DNA of 46,540 nt from Oscillospiraceae bacterium (GCA_017427265.1 JAFRTG010000022.1:1-46540), one strand, 5' to 3'; shown: positions 26,387 through 34,464, counted from the stretch's first letter. The notes: generated by a model from the sequence alone, not told the origin. A program made the numbers and translations.

Positions 26387-27565
26387 ATGAAACGCAGATT
26401 TACCAAAGCTCTCGCATCCGTTCTCGCAGCCTGCTCTCTTGCAACCGCAACACAGGTCGCACTGACCGCAAATGCATACTCCTACCCCGGTGATGCAAAT
26501 GTTTGGGCAACAAGCCACATCTATTCTGCCGTACATTACAACGGCAAGCGCAATGTCGCTCTTTCCTACAGCTCCAGCCAGGGCACTTACTGGATGGTTG
26601 ATAAGAACAGAAAGATCCGCATTGTGGAAGACGGCGTCTATCAGCCCGGTTACCACGGCAATCCGAATGTCTGGTACATCGCAACGGGCAGCACGGATCC
26701 GGTCGCATTCACAGACTGGACAACCTTCAATGCCAGAGCACAGCTGATGGAGAACATGGAGAATGCACGCGATTACTATTCTTCGCTCGGCCACAGCAAC
26801 TTTAACTTTGACAACGGCACCGGCGTCTACACCTATCTCTACGGCGCACACTACAATGTTCCGGGCAGCTATGCAACCAACTGCAACTATGGCCAGACCT
26901 GGATCGGCTTCGGTGAGGCAAACAGCATGTTCTACAACATGAGCGTGGATGACGGTATCGTCAAAATGCCGTTCGCAGAACTGATTCTCAAGCAGAAGGT
27001 CGGCTGGTACGGCGGCATGGGTCTTGAGGCTGATGCAATCAGACGCGCTTATGTCGATCTGTTCGCAGAGCTCGGTGAAGAGTCCACTGACTGGAAGATC
27101 GGCGCAAAGGCATATAAGGCAAATTACAGCACCACCAATCCGAAGAACTATTCGATGGTAAACATTGCATCTCCGAGCCAGACCACTGACCCGAGTATTT
27201 CGGTTTCCGGCTTCTACACCACGGTCTCTGCTTTCAACAATAACAAGACCACACTGCAGAACCTCTACAACCAGACCTCCGGCAACGGCCGCTACAATGC
27301 AGTACGCCGTGCATCGACTGTTCTGTCCAATGCACTGTATAAGTCCACGACCGGTTCTAACGCTCTGACCAAGAACGATCTTGCAAAGATTCTGTACAAG
27401 TCTCTGGATTCCTACGGCAACAATGCAACATGGGTTCAGTTCAACAATATCCGCGGCATCATCACCGGTGCAGCAAGCAACTACCTCTACAGCACTTATA
27501 ACTCCACCACCGCTGCAAATAAGCTCAGCAGACTGAACACTGTGCTCAACCAGGCAGGTCTGTAA
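26387..27565 (+). CDS. Secreted M4-peptidase-like protein with lost active site (gene A)
   Basis: A 392-residue protein. The ATG at 26387 follows AAAGGAG; the longer frame starts within the promoter. A signal peptide (to about residue 30, ALTANA) is followed by YPGD and the same fold as gene C: GTYWMVDKNRKIRIVE, HSNFNFDNGTGVYTYLYG, and the ends of the catalytic region. Where the active paralogs have VGHEFTH, this protein has VKMPFAE (residues 192-198), and the Glu of MEAYSD is replaced by Arg (RRAYVD). All zinc ligands and the catalytic Glu are therefore gone. The frame is intact, with normal promoter and terminator, so it is probably expressed as a pseudo-enzyme, for example an inhibitor, decoy or binding protein. 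It has no dockerin. Confidence 0.82.
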   Translation: MKRRFTKALASVLAACSLATATQVALTANAYSYPGDANVWATSHIYSAVHYNGKRNVALSYSSSQGTYWMVDKNRKIRIVEDGVYQPGYHGNPNVWYIATGSTDPVAFTDWTTFNARAQLMENMENARDYYSSLGHSNFNFDNGTGVYTYLYGAHYNVPGSYATNCNYGQTWIGFGEANSMFYNMSVDDGIVKMPFAELILKQKVGWYGGMGLEADAIRRAYVDLFAELGEESTDWKIGAKAYKANYSTTNPKNYSMVNIASPSQTTDPSISVSGFYTTVSAFNNNKTTLQNLYNQTSGNGRYNAVRRASTVLSNALYKSTTGSNALTKNDLAKILYKSLDSYGNNATWVQFNNIRGIITGAASNYLYSTYNSTTAANKLSRLNTVLNQAGL

Positions 27566-27594
27566 TTTCATCAGATTATCAGTATTTCCATGAA

Positions 27595-27624
27595 GATCCT
27601 GCGCAGATTTTTCTGCGCAGGGTC
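27595..27624 (+). terminator. Terminator of gene A
   Basis: GATCCTGCGCAG pairs with CTGCGCAGGGTC (one G-T pair) around ATTTTT, followed by a long T tract. Confidence 0.9.
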
Positions 27625-27645
27625 TTTCTTTTTTTGCATATCAAT

Positions 27646-27697
27646 ATTCAAATGGAATAATATTTGTCAGATATTGCGCCCCGGAAAGTTAATGATA
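27646..27697 (+). promoter_or_regulatory. Conserved distal motif upstream of gene B
   Basis: ATTCAAA (27646-27652), ATATTGCG (27671-27678), 9 bases, GTTAATGATA (27688-27697). The last two blocks are nearly identical to those of gene A. The motif ends 150 bp before the -10 box. Confidence 0.6.
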
Positions 27698-27824
27698 CAT
27701 GTTGAATCAATTTTCATAGATGTTCGGACAGATTTTATTTTGCAGGAGCCTGCGGAGAATTGTACAGGGAACGGCAGGAGCTTTCTGATTTTACAATTTT
27801 CTTGAAATTTCCGCAATAATCCGC

Positions 27825-27853
27825 TTGTAACGAAGCGGCGAATTTGTTATACT
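27825..27853 (+). promoter_or_regulatory. Promoter of gene B
   Basis: TTGTAA (27825-27830) and TATACT (27848-27853), spacer 17 bp. The leader of about 170 bases contains a hairpin CCGATGCG/CGCATCGG (27862-27869/27908-27915) that encloses AACC/GGTT pairing. Confidence 0.7.
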
Positions 27854-28030
27854 GATGTAAACCGATGCGGACAACCATAATACAAATCGAACGAAAATGC
27901 GGGTTGACGCATCGGATATGTACCGATAACAGGACGGCAGGCAGCAGTGCTGCCGGGTGATCGCTGGCTGCGAAAATCTGCACTGTATGTCCTGTATCCG
28001 CAGTTTTATGAAGAGGAGAAGAGGTTTATA

Positions 28031-29962
28031 ATGAAACACACACTCGTAAAGACCGTTGCTTCTGTGATGTCGCTCTGTATGCTGGCATCCTCAATGCCGC
28101 TTGCGCATGCGGCGGATGCGCCTGTTTATCCCGGGAATGAAAACCTGACGGAGACAACTGCTGTATATACTTCGGCTGCGGGCGCGACTTGCAGCGTTAC
28201 ATGTGCAAAAGACGGCGACCAGATCGTGCTCGTTGATTTGAAAAGAAATATTCGCATCGTTGATGCAAGCACCAGAATGTGGAGCGTCAGCGGAGAAGGT
28301 GCGCCGATCACGAGCGCGGTTGATGAAACGAAATGGAATCAGTGCGCGGAGCTGCTTGCAGCTATGCAATCAGTCTATGATTTTTACCACGATACGCTCA
28401 AACGCACAGATTTTGATTTCAACAGCAAACATGATGATACCATTTATGCTGCTGTTGTACAGAGCGGGATCAGCGATACAAGAGCAGTCAAAGAGGCAAA
28501 AATCTACTACAACGGTCAGATGGAAGTGAAGGACATTGTTCCTTGCCTTTGGGTTTCTCATGGAGATGAAGTCTTCAACAGCCTTGGTTCTGATATCAGT
28601 GCGGTGGGACATGAGTTTACGCATTTTGTGACAATGAAAGAACTGGAATGGTGCGGTAATACTGACAACAGTTTTGAATCAGCGGCATTGATGGAAGCAT
28701 ATTCTGATATTATGGGTGAGCTTTGCGAAGACGAACCGGACTGGAAAGCTGCTGCACATGCAATTAAGAATGATCCCCAAAAGAATCTGAGTGAGAGAGA
28801 TATCGCAAACCCGGCCGGTACGCAGAAGCCGACTCCTGTTGATGAAGAATTTCTTGATGATTACAACGTATTTCTGACCAGAAGAAGTGCTTTGGAACAT
28901 TATAAACAACCGAAGGGCGGCAGCCCTGCGTCCTATCTCGTTTCCACCATCATTTCCCATGCTGCCTATGAAATGTATGCGGCGGGCATCGGCAAGGACG
29001 AGCTTGCGAAGGCCTGGTATGCGTCCATCGACTATTATTCCGGCAACACCAAACAGGCAACGCTGCTTGACTGCCGCAATGCGGTTTGTGCAGCGGCAGC
29101 GGATTATTTCTACAGCAAGTACAGCGCAGACGAAGCGGCTGCCAAACTGAAAATCGTTGAGGATGCATTTGCAGCAGCCAATCTCAAGCCTTCTCAGGCA
29201 GAAGCAGAAAGCACGGATTATATGGCCGGCTTTGTGAGAAGGGAACAGGCAAAGTTCCCGTCCGGCACATACTGGAACACCGGCGACCCGGATACATGGA
29301 GCAATGAACCGGTCTATGCCGACCGCAGCTCATATCTCCCGATGGGGCCGACTGTATACCCGTTTTGGGGTCTGACCGGCTGGCAGACTGAGGAGGAATA
29401 CTTCCAGTGCGCCGGCTTTGCAAAGAAGCTGCAGGAGGACTATTTCGGAAGAACGGTCATGATTCAGGACGATAATCCGCATTATGTTCCGCAGATCGGC
29501 GACCATCTCCGTTTGGAACATTATATTTGGGACGAACCCACGGGCGCAGGCCACAGCATTTTTGTTACAGGCGTTGACGGTGATACGATTACATATGCAG
29601 ATTGCAATGCTGACGGATCCTGCATGATCAACTGGAATCAAACAGGGAAACTCGTTCGCAATTCTGAGGGCAATATCTGTCTCAATGGGACGGGACGCTA
29701 TCATGATGAATTTGCATGGGTCGAAAGACCGCTGAAGCAGAGTGACGTCAATGCGGACGGCAAGATCGACCGCTACGACTGCTGGCAGCTCAGATATCTT
29801 GCGGAAGGCAAGGCGGACAGCGTACAGGAAAACGAGATCCTGCGCTGGCATGCAGCAAATCTGAACGGCGACGACAAAATTGATCTTGCTGATCTGGATC
29901 TGCTTGACAGACTGACCTATTCCCCAAGCGCAAAAGACAGATTCGGCTTTGTTGCTTTCTGA
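28031..29962 (+). CDS. Secreted M4-like metallopeptidase/Cys-His domain/dockerin fusion (gene B)
   Basis: A 643-residue exported protein. The start is the ATG at 28031 after GAGGAGAAGAGG. Signal peptide 1-27 (AHA-AD). Residues about 60-385 are an M4-like zinc peptidase with HEFTH (194-198) and the Glu ligand in MEAYSD (Glu222), but no FTP/PepSY propeptide. Residues about 395-568 are a Cys-His domain of papain/NlpC type: QCAGFAKKLQ (Cys460), GHSIFVTGV (His508) and TYADCN (Asp524/Asn526), ending in WVERP. Residues 572-630 are a dockerin with two calcium loops (SDVNADGKIDRYD and NLNGDDKIDLADL). It would be secreted and attached to a cohesin scaffold. Two peptidase-like modules in one dockerin protein is a combination I do not know as a named family. 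Confidence 0.88.
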   Translation: MKHTLVKTVASVMSLCMLASSMPLAHAADAPVYPGNENLTETTAVYTSAAGATCSVTCAKDGDQIVLVDLKRNIRIVDASTRMWSVSGEGAPITSAVDETKWNQCAELLAAMQSVYDFYHDTLKRTDFDFNSKHDDTIYAAVVQSGISDTRAVKEAKIYYNGQMEVKDIVPCLWVSHGDEVFNSLGSDISAVGHEFTHFVTMKELEWCGNTDNSFESAALMEAYSDIMGELCEDEPDWKAAAHAIKNDPQKNLSERDIANPAGTQKPTPVDEEFLDDYNVFLTRRSALEHYKQPKGGSPASYLVSTIISHAAYEMYAAGIGKDELAKAWYASIDYYSGNTKQATLLDCRNAVCAAAADYFYSKYSADEAAAKLKIVEDAFAAANLKPSQAEAESTDYMAGFVRREQAKFPSGTYWNTGDPDTWSNEPVYADRSSYLPMGPTVYPFWGLTGWQTEEEYFQCAGFAKKLQEDYFGRTVMIQDDNPHYVPQIGDHLRLEHYIWDEPTGAGHSIFVTGVDGDTITYADCNADGSCMINWNQTGKLVRNSEGNICLNGTGRYHDEFAWVERPLKQSDVNADGKIDRYDCWQLRYLAEGKADSVQENEILRWHAANLNGDDKIDLADLDLLDRLTYSPSAKDRFGFVAF

Positions 29963-29980
29963 TAACTCCTATTCCCTTCA

Positions 29981-30014
29981 GCCTCCTGCGCGGATCCCAC
30001 ACTGCGCGGGAGGC
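29981..30014 (+). terminator. Terminator of gene B
   Basis: GCCTCCTGCGC pairs with GCGCGGGAGGC (one G-T pair), followed by ACCTTTCCCTTT. Confidence 0.75.
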
Positions 30015-30087
30015 ACCTTTCCCTTTGCGGAACCAAAACCTTTCCAAATCTTATGGATGCATGTGTGCACACGGGGAATCAAAAATT

Positions 30088-30140
30088 ATTCAAAGTGTAT
30101 ATATTTGATTAAAAATTGCGGAGCGGAATAATTAACGGTG
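30088..30140 (+). promoter_or_regulatory. Conserved distal motif upstream of gene C
   Basis: ATTCAAA (30088-30094), AAATTGCG (30113-30120), 10 bases, ATTAACGGTG (30131-30140). It ends 157 bp before the -10 box. Confidence 0.6.
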
Positions 30141-30260
30141 TGCCGGCTCCGGAGCACAAGAAAGTGAACATTTCAGAAAAGAAGCGTTGCTGCGTGCATC
30201 GCTTTTATTCTTATCTTGCATTTTTTATGATATTCTAATATAACATGAAAACAAAAAAAT

Positions 30261-30302
30261 CGCAATTTTCAACTGGTTTTTTCGGAACAGGTGTGCTATA
30301 GT
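30261..30302 (+). promoter_or_regulatory. Promoter region of gene C with -45 box
   Basis: The -10 is TATAGT (30297-30302) with an extended TGC; the -35 region is poor. CGCAATTTTC (30261-30270) lies 36 bp before the -10, as it does in genes D and E. The leader has ACCGG/CCGGT (30321-30325/30332-30336). Confidence 0.6.
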
Positions 30303-30425
30303 GGGATAGTCCGAAAGCGAACCGGCGGGGTCCGGTGCTGCTGCAAACGCTGTATTTTTCGATGGGGAAGCATCTGTATGATTCGCTGAGCGGACAAAAA
30401 TATTGATACACAGGAGTGAAATCAA

Positions 30426-31598
30426 ATGAGAAAAGGACTTACAAGACTCGCAGCATCTGCAATGTCGGTCTGCCTGCTTGCATCGGCCGCTCCGGCAGCA
30501 ATCTTTGCACAGGCATTGGCTTATCCCGGCGACGCCGCGATGAAGTCAGAGGGATGCCAGTACACCCCGGCAAGAGGCGGTTCCCGCCCGTGGGTTTCCA
30601 TTTCGTGGGATAAGGTGAACCAGAAGATCTGGATGGTTGACAAATCCACGAAGATTCGTGTGATCAAGGGCGACTGGACTTCCTACAGAGGGATGCCCGG
30701 AACAGAATACGCACGTCCGTCTTCTGACAAAACACCTCTGAACCAGCAGCCGAACTGGGACAAAAATGCTGAGATGATGCACAATGTGGAGAAGGTTTAT
30801 TCCTTCTACAAAAACACGCTCGGCCACAGCAACTTCAATTTTGCCGGCGGCAGCGATCAGAATATTTATGTTTATTCCTTCCCGAATCCCGGTGATGCCC
30901 GTGCGCATGTCATTGATGACATCGGCAGCCAGCAGCCGAACAAGCTGAACTGGCTGGCATTCGGTGATGCCGGCACATATACCTACAGCATGGGTTCTGA
31001 TCTCGGTGCAGTCGGTCATGAGTTTACACATCTGGTTTCCTACCAGAAACTCGGCTGGCTCCCCGGCATGAACACGGAGACTGATGCGCTGATGGAAGCA
31101 TATTCCGACATTCTGGGCGAGCTCTGTGAGACCAATCCGGACTGGAAGGTTGCCGGCGATGCATTCAAGGGCAATACTGCAACAAATAAGCAGTATTCCT
31201 ACAGAGACCTTGCAAATCCGGGCGCAACGAACGATCCGCTGCACGGTTATTCTCCGAACTATGACAATTATTATTCCTTCAAGTATAACAAAGCATGGCT
31301 TGAGAACAATCATCCGTATACGGTGGCTCCTTGCTACAGCGGATGCACAGTCGTTGGTCACGCTGCATATCTGATGTATAACAGCGGTATCCCGAAGAAT
31401 GACCTTGCAAAGATCTGGTATAACTCCATGAACTGCTATACTGTGAGCGACACCAAAAATGCAACCTTCAGCGATTGCCGCAAGGCAGTTGTGCAGGCTG
31501 CAAAGTATTACTACGGCACATGGACGCAGGAAGCACGGAACAAGGTGCAGAAGATCGAGAATGCATTCAATGAGGTCTGCATTTATAACTGGAACTAA
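30426..31598 (+). CDS. Secreted M4-like metallopeptidase, single module (gene C)
   Basis: A 390-residue protein with an AGGAG site before its ATG. The signal peptide is residues 1-28 (identical in gene D to residue 25). The catalytic region begins almost at once, with IWMVDKSTKIRVIKGDW, HSNFNFAGGSDQNIYVY, HEFTH (198-202) and the third ligand Glu224 in MEAYSDILGEL. Compared with thermolysin, the GVHxNSG motif that carries the transition-state His is replaced by CYSGCTVVGHAAYLM, putting Tyr304 at that position. There is no propeptide, Cys-His domain or dockerin, so this one would be a free secreted peptidase, or held by unseen contacts. Confidence 0.88.
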   Translation: MRKGLTRLAASAMSVCLLASAAPAAIFAQALAYPGDAAMKSEGCQYTPARGGSRPWVSISWDKVNQKIWMVDKSTKIRVIKGDWTSYRGMPGTEYARPSSDKTPLNQQPNWDKNAEMMHNVEKVYSFYKNTLGHSNFNFAGGSDQNIYVYSFPNPGDARAHVIDDIGSQQPNKLNWLAFGDAGTYTYSMGSDLGAVGHEFTHLVSYQKLGWLPGMNTETDALMEAYSDILGELCETNPDWKVAGDAFKGNTATNKQYSYRDLANPGATNDPLHGYSPNYDNYYSFKYNKAWLENNHPYTVAPCYSGCTVVGHAAYLMYNSGIPKNDLAKIWYNSMNCYTVSDTKNATFSDCRKAVVQAAKYYYGTWTQEARNKVQKIENAFNEVCIYNWN

Positions 31599-31622
31599 AA
31601 TATGAACTGCTTCAGCAGTCAG

Positions 31623-31653
31623 AATCCCGCGCAGTATCTTGCTGCGCGGGATT
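31623..31653 (+). terminator. Terminator of gene C
   Basis: AATCCCGCGCAG pairs perfectly with CTGCGCGGGATT, followed by TCTTTTG. Confidence 0.85.
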
Positions 31654-31665
31654 TCTTTTGCTGCA

Positions 31666-32132
31666 AAAACCTTTCCAAATCTTATGGATGCATGCGTGCA
31701 CACGGGGGACCAAAAATTATTCAAAGTGTATATATTTGATTAAAAATTGCGGAGCGGAATAATTAACAGTGTGCCGGCTCCGGAACGCAAGAAAGTGAAC
31801 ATTTCAGAAAAGAAGCGCTGCTGCGTGCATCGCTTTTATTTTTATCTTGCATATTTATGAGATTTTAATATAACATGAAAATAGAAATTCGCAATTTTCA
31901 ACTGGTTTTTTCGGAACAGGTGTGCTATAGTGGGATAGTCCGAAAGCGAACCGGCGGGGGGCCGGAACTGCTGCAAACGCTGTATTTTTCGATGGGGAAG
32001 CATCTGTATAATTCGTGAGAGGACAAAAATACTGATACACAGGAGTGAAATCAAATGAGAAAAGGACTTACAAGACTCGCAGCATCTGCAATGTCGGTCT
32101 GCCTGCTTGCATCGGCCGCTCCGGCAGCGATG
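31666..32132 (+). repeat. Duplicated upstream-plus-signal-peptide block, copy 2
   Basis: Second copy of the block at 30035-30503, with scattered substitutions and one- to three-base gaps upstream and none in the first 75 coding bases. It contains the distal motif, -45 box, promoter and leader of gene D. Confidence 0.9.
31744..31771 (+). promoter_or_regulatory. Conserved distal motif upstream of gene D
   Basis: AAATTGCG (31744-31751), 10 bases, ATTAACAGTG (31762-31771), with ATTCAAA 25 bases before its start. It ends 155 bp before the -10 TATAGT at 31926-31931, which again has an extended TGC and the upstream CGCAATTTTC box. Confidence 0.6.
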
Positions 32133-33992
32133 TATGCAGAAGCAGCAAATTATCCCGGTGACAGTGCTGTTTCTGCACAGGGTTGTCAGTACACCCCGGT
32201 CAGAGGAAGCACCCGTCCCTGGGTTGAAATTGCCTATGACTACAATGCGCATAAGATGTGGATGGTTGACAAAAGCAGAAACATCCGCGTGATCAAGGGC
32301 AACTGCTCGACCCGTTACTTCGGAGACATGCCGACCTACACCGTTACTCCGTCACCTGACAGAGATCCGCTCGGTCAGCAGCCGAACTGGGATACCAATG
32401 CACAGATGCTGCACAATGTTGAGAAGGTGTATGACTTCTACAAGAAAACGGTCGGTCATACGAACTTCAATTTCAGCGGTTCGAGTGATAAGAGACTGTA
32501 TGTCTGCTCTTATGATCTCCCCGGTGATGCACGTTCTGATTACAGAATCAATAACGGAGGACACGGTCCGAGTGAGCCCATTGCATGGCTGGGCTTCGGC
32601 AATGCGGGACAGTATACCTATAATATGGGCGTCGATGAAGGCGTTGTCGGCCATGAGCTGACACATCTTGTGCTCTGGCAGAAGCTGGGCTGGTATCCGG
32701 GCATGAACACGGAGACCGATGCACTGATGGAAGCATACTGCGATATTATGGGCGAGCTTTCCGAGACAAACACGGACTGGAAGGTCGCCGGCGATGCATT
32801 CAAGAGCAATACTGCAACGAACAAGCGCTACTCTTACAGAGACCTCACAAATCCGGGCGCAACGAACGATCCGCTCCACGGCAATATCGCATTCTATGAT
32901 GACTATATTACGTTCAGAACGAACCGCGAGTGGCTGGAAAAAGAAACGCCGTATTCGGTGCTGCCTTGCTACAGTGGCTGCACGATCATCGGACACGCTG
33001 CTTATCTGATGAATCGCTTCGGTATCTCCAAGACTGATCTTGCAAAAATCTGGTACAAGTCCATGAATAACTATTCGGGTGATGCACGTGAGGCAACCTT
33101 TATGGACTGCCGCGAAGCAGTTGTGAAAGCAGCAAAGTCATATTTCGGCAGTTCTTCTAATAATGTGAAGCTCGTGGAGCGTGCTTTCGATGCTGTCAAT
33201 GTGAGCCACCGCACGAACCTTTCTATTGCAGTGGCTGAAAACAGCACGAATCACTCTGATTTTGTCAGACATGAGATGATGAAATTCCCGAACGGCCGCT
33301 ACTGGAATGCAGGCGATCCGGATCTGACTTCGACAACCGGTAATAATAATGACCATACAACCTATCTGAGAATGGGACCGACTGTGGGACGCAATTTCCT
33401 CCAAACGTACTACTGGCCGACGGAGGAAGGATACTATCAGTGCGCAGGTTTTGCAAAGAAGCTGCAGGTCGACTACTTCGGGACTGATACATTCGTGCAG
33501 GATGATAACATCAACTATACGCCCCGCTGCGGTGATCACCTCCGTATTAAGCACTATTATAGGGGAATGATCCTGGGTGAGCACAGCGTATACATCACTT
33601 CTGTCAGCGGCAACCGGATTACTTATGCGGACTGCAACTCTGACGGCAACAATGTTATCAAATGGAACAAGAGTGTGACCTACAGCCGCGATTCCTCCGG
33701 CAGACTGTACTATACGGAAGGTCAGGATCGCTATGAGTTTGAATGGGTCGAGAGACCGATCATGCAGGGCGATGTCAATGCAGACGGCGTTCTCAACAGT
33801 GCTGACGTTACGGCGCTGAACAAGATCATCAACAACACAGCTCCGACTTCCGGTTACGACACCGTGATGCGCAAGACAGCAGCGGATATCAACGGCGACG
33901 GCACGGTCAACAGCTCCGACCGTACACTGCTCAATCAGCTCATTAACAACACAAACAACGCAAAAAGCTCCTACGGCTATATCATTTTCTGA
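32055..33992 (+). CDS. Secreted M4-like metallopeptidase/Cys-His domain/dockerin fusion (gene D)
   Basis: A 645-residue protein with AGGAG before the ATG. Signal peptide as in gene C. M4-like domain about 60-385 with HELTH (200-204) and Glu226 in MEAYCD; Tyr306 stands where M4 enzymes have their transition-state His. Cys-His domain about 395-568: QCAGFAKKLQ (Cys463), EHSVYITSV (His510), TYADCN (Asp526/Asn528), WVERP. Dockerin 572-632 with GDVNADGVLNSADV and DINGDGTVNSSDR, both canonical calcium loops. The M4 domain is closest to gene C and the C-terminal half closest to genes B and E, consistent with module exchange within the cluster. Confidence 0.9.
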   Translation: MRKGLTRLAASAMSVCLLASAAPAAMYAEAANYPGDSAVSAQGCQYTPVRGSTRPWVEIAYDYNAHKMWMVDKSRNIRVIKGNCSTRYFGDMPTYTVTPSPDRDPLGQQPNWDTNAQMLHNVEKVYDFYKKTVGHTNFNFSGSSDKRLYVCSYDLPGDARSDYRINNGGHGPSEPIAWLGFGNAGQYTYNMGVDEGVVGHELTHLVLWQKLGWYPGMNTETDALMEAYCDIMGELSETNTDWKVAGDAFKSNTATNKRYSYRDLTNPGATNDPLHGNIAFYDDYITFRTNREWLEKETPYSVLPCYSGCTIIGHAAYLMNRFGISKTDLAKIWYKSMNNYSGDAREATFMDCREAVVKAAKSYFGSSSNNVKLVERAFDAVNVSHRTNLSIAVAENSTNHSDFVRHEMMKFPNGRYWNAGDPDLTSTTGNNNDHTTYLRMGPTVGRNFLQTYYWPTEEGYYQCAGFAKKLQVDYFGTDTFVQDDNINYTPRCGDHLRIKHYYRGMILGEHSVYITSVSGNRITYADCNSDGNNVIKWNKSVTYSRDSSGRLYYTEGQDRYEFEWVERPIMQGDVNADGVLNSADVTALNKIINNTAPTSGYDTVMRKTAADINGDGTVNSSDRTLLNQLINNTNNAKSSYGYIIF

Positions 33993-34020
33993 TTCGGTAA
34001 ACCTGTCAGATTTCAAATAT

Positions 34021-34047
34021 CCCTGTGCAGAAATGCTCTGCACAGGG
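34021..34047 (+). terminator. Terminator of gene D
   Basis: CCCTGTGCAG pairs with CTGCACAGGG, followed by GCATTTTTTT. Confidence 0.9.
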
Positions 34048-34125
34048 GCATTTTTTTGACGGCATTTGACCTGTTTCTGATAATTAAATATGATGCGCAT
34101 TTTTCACACGATCCTGTGTCTTTTT

Positions 34126-34178
34126 ATTCAAATTGGATAATTCATGCCAATTATTGCGGTTTGTAATAATTAAAGATA
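34126..34178 (+). promoter_or_regulatory. Conserved distal motif upstream of gene E
   Basis: ATTCAAA (34126-34132), TTATTGCG (34151-34158), 10 bases, ATTAAAGATA (34169-34178). It ends 158 bp before the -10. In this copy AATTATT and AATAATT form a perfect 7-bp inverted repeat across the core. Confidence 0.6.
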
Positions 34179-34299
34179 TCACGAAATAAAATCGCACGAT
34201 TGTCATAAATCAAACAGGTGCGCTTTTTTATATGCCCGCGATTTTGTTTTCACAGGCGAATCTGAATTCGGCCGGAATCGCATCTTGCAGGCTTTTTTT

Positions 34300-34341
34300 C
34301 GCAATTTTCTACTAGATTATTTGACGAATATGTGCTATAGT
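34300..34341 (+). promoter_or_regulatory. Promoter region of gene E with -45 box
   Basis: CGCAATTTTC (34300-34309) lies 36 bp before TATAGT (34336-34341), which has an extended TGC. The leader has CCGGA/TCCGG (34363-34367/34373-34377). Confidence 0.6.
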
Positions 34342-34464
34342 ATGGGTAGTCAGGGCGGCGAGCCGGATTGTTTCCGGTATGATTGGTTCCCGTTCTGCTT
34401 TTGTTGTTTCAGATATAAATATTTTCACTTTCCGGACAAACTGATTGATTTTAGGGAGAATAAA

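Larger units (their letters stand above)
30035..30503 (+). repeat. Duplicated upstream-plus-signal-peptide block, copy 1
   Basis: This block (upstream region, promoter, leader and the first 25 codons of gene C) is nearly identical to 31666-32132 at an offset of about 1,630 bp. The signal-peptide codons are identical at all 75 positions up to the Ala-Ala of APAA, while the following mature sequence diverges at once. Confidence 0.9.

Noticed and set aside
26324-27571. 415-codon minus-strand frame opposite gene A
   Set aside because: Composition (Val, Cys, Ile rich, no motif) follows from the codon use of gene A; it spans gene A, its leader and part of its promoter region.
30306-30345. Cyclic-di-GMP or cobalamin riboswitch in the leader of gene C
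   Set aside because: The conserved cores of these classes are not present; only a short CCGG hairpin is seen.
30546-31724. 392-codon minus-strand frame opposite gene C
   Set aside because: Shadow frame; it shares the same pattern with similar antisense frames opposite gene D and has no start signal.
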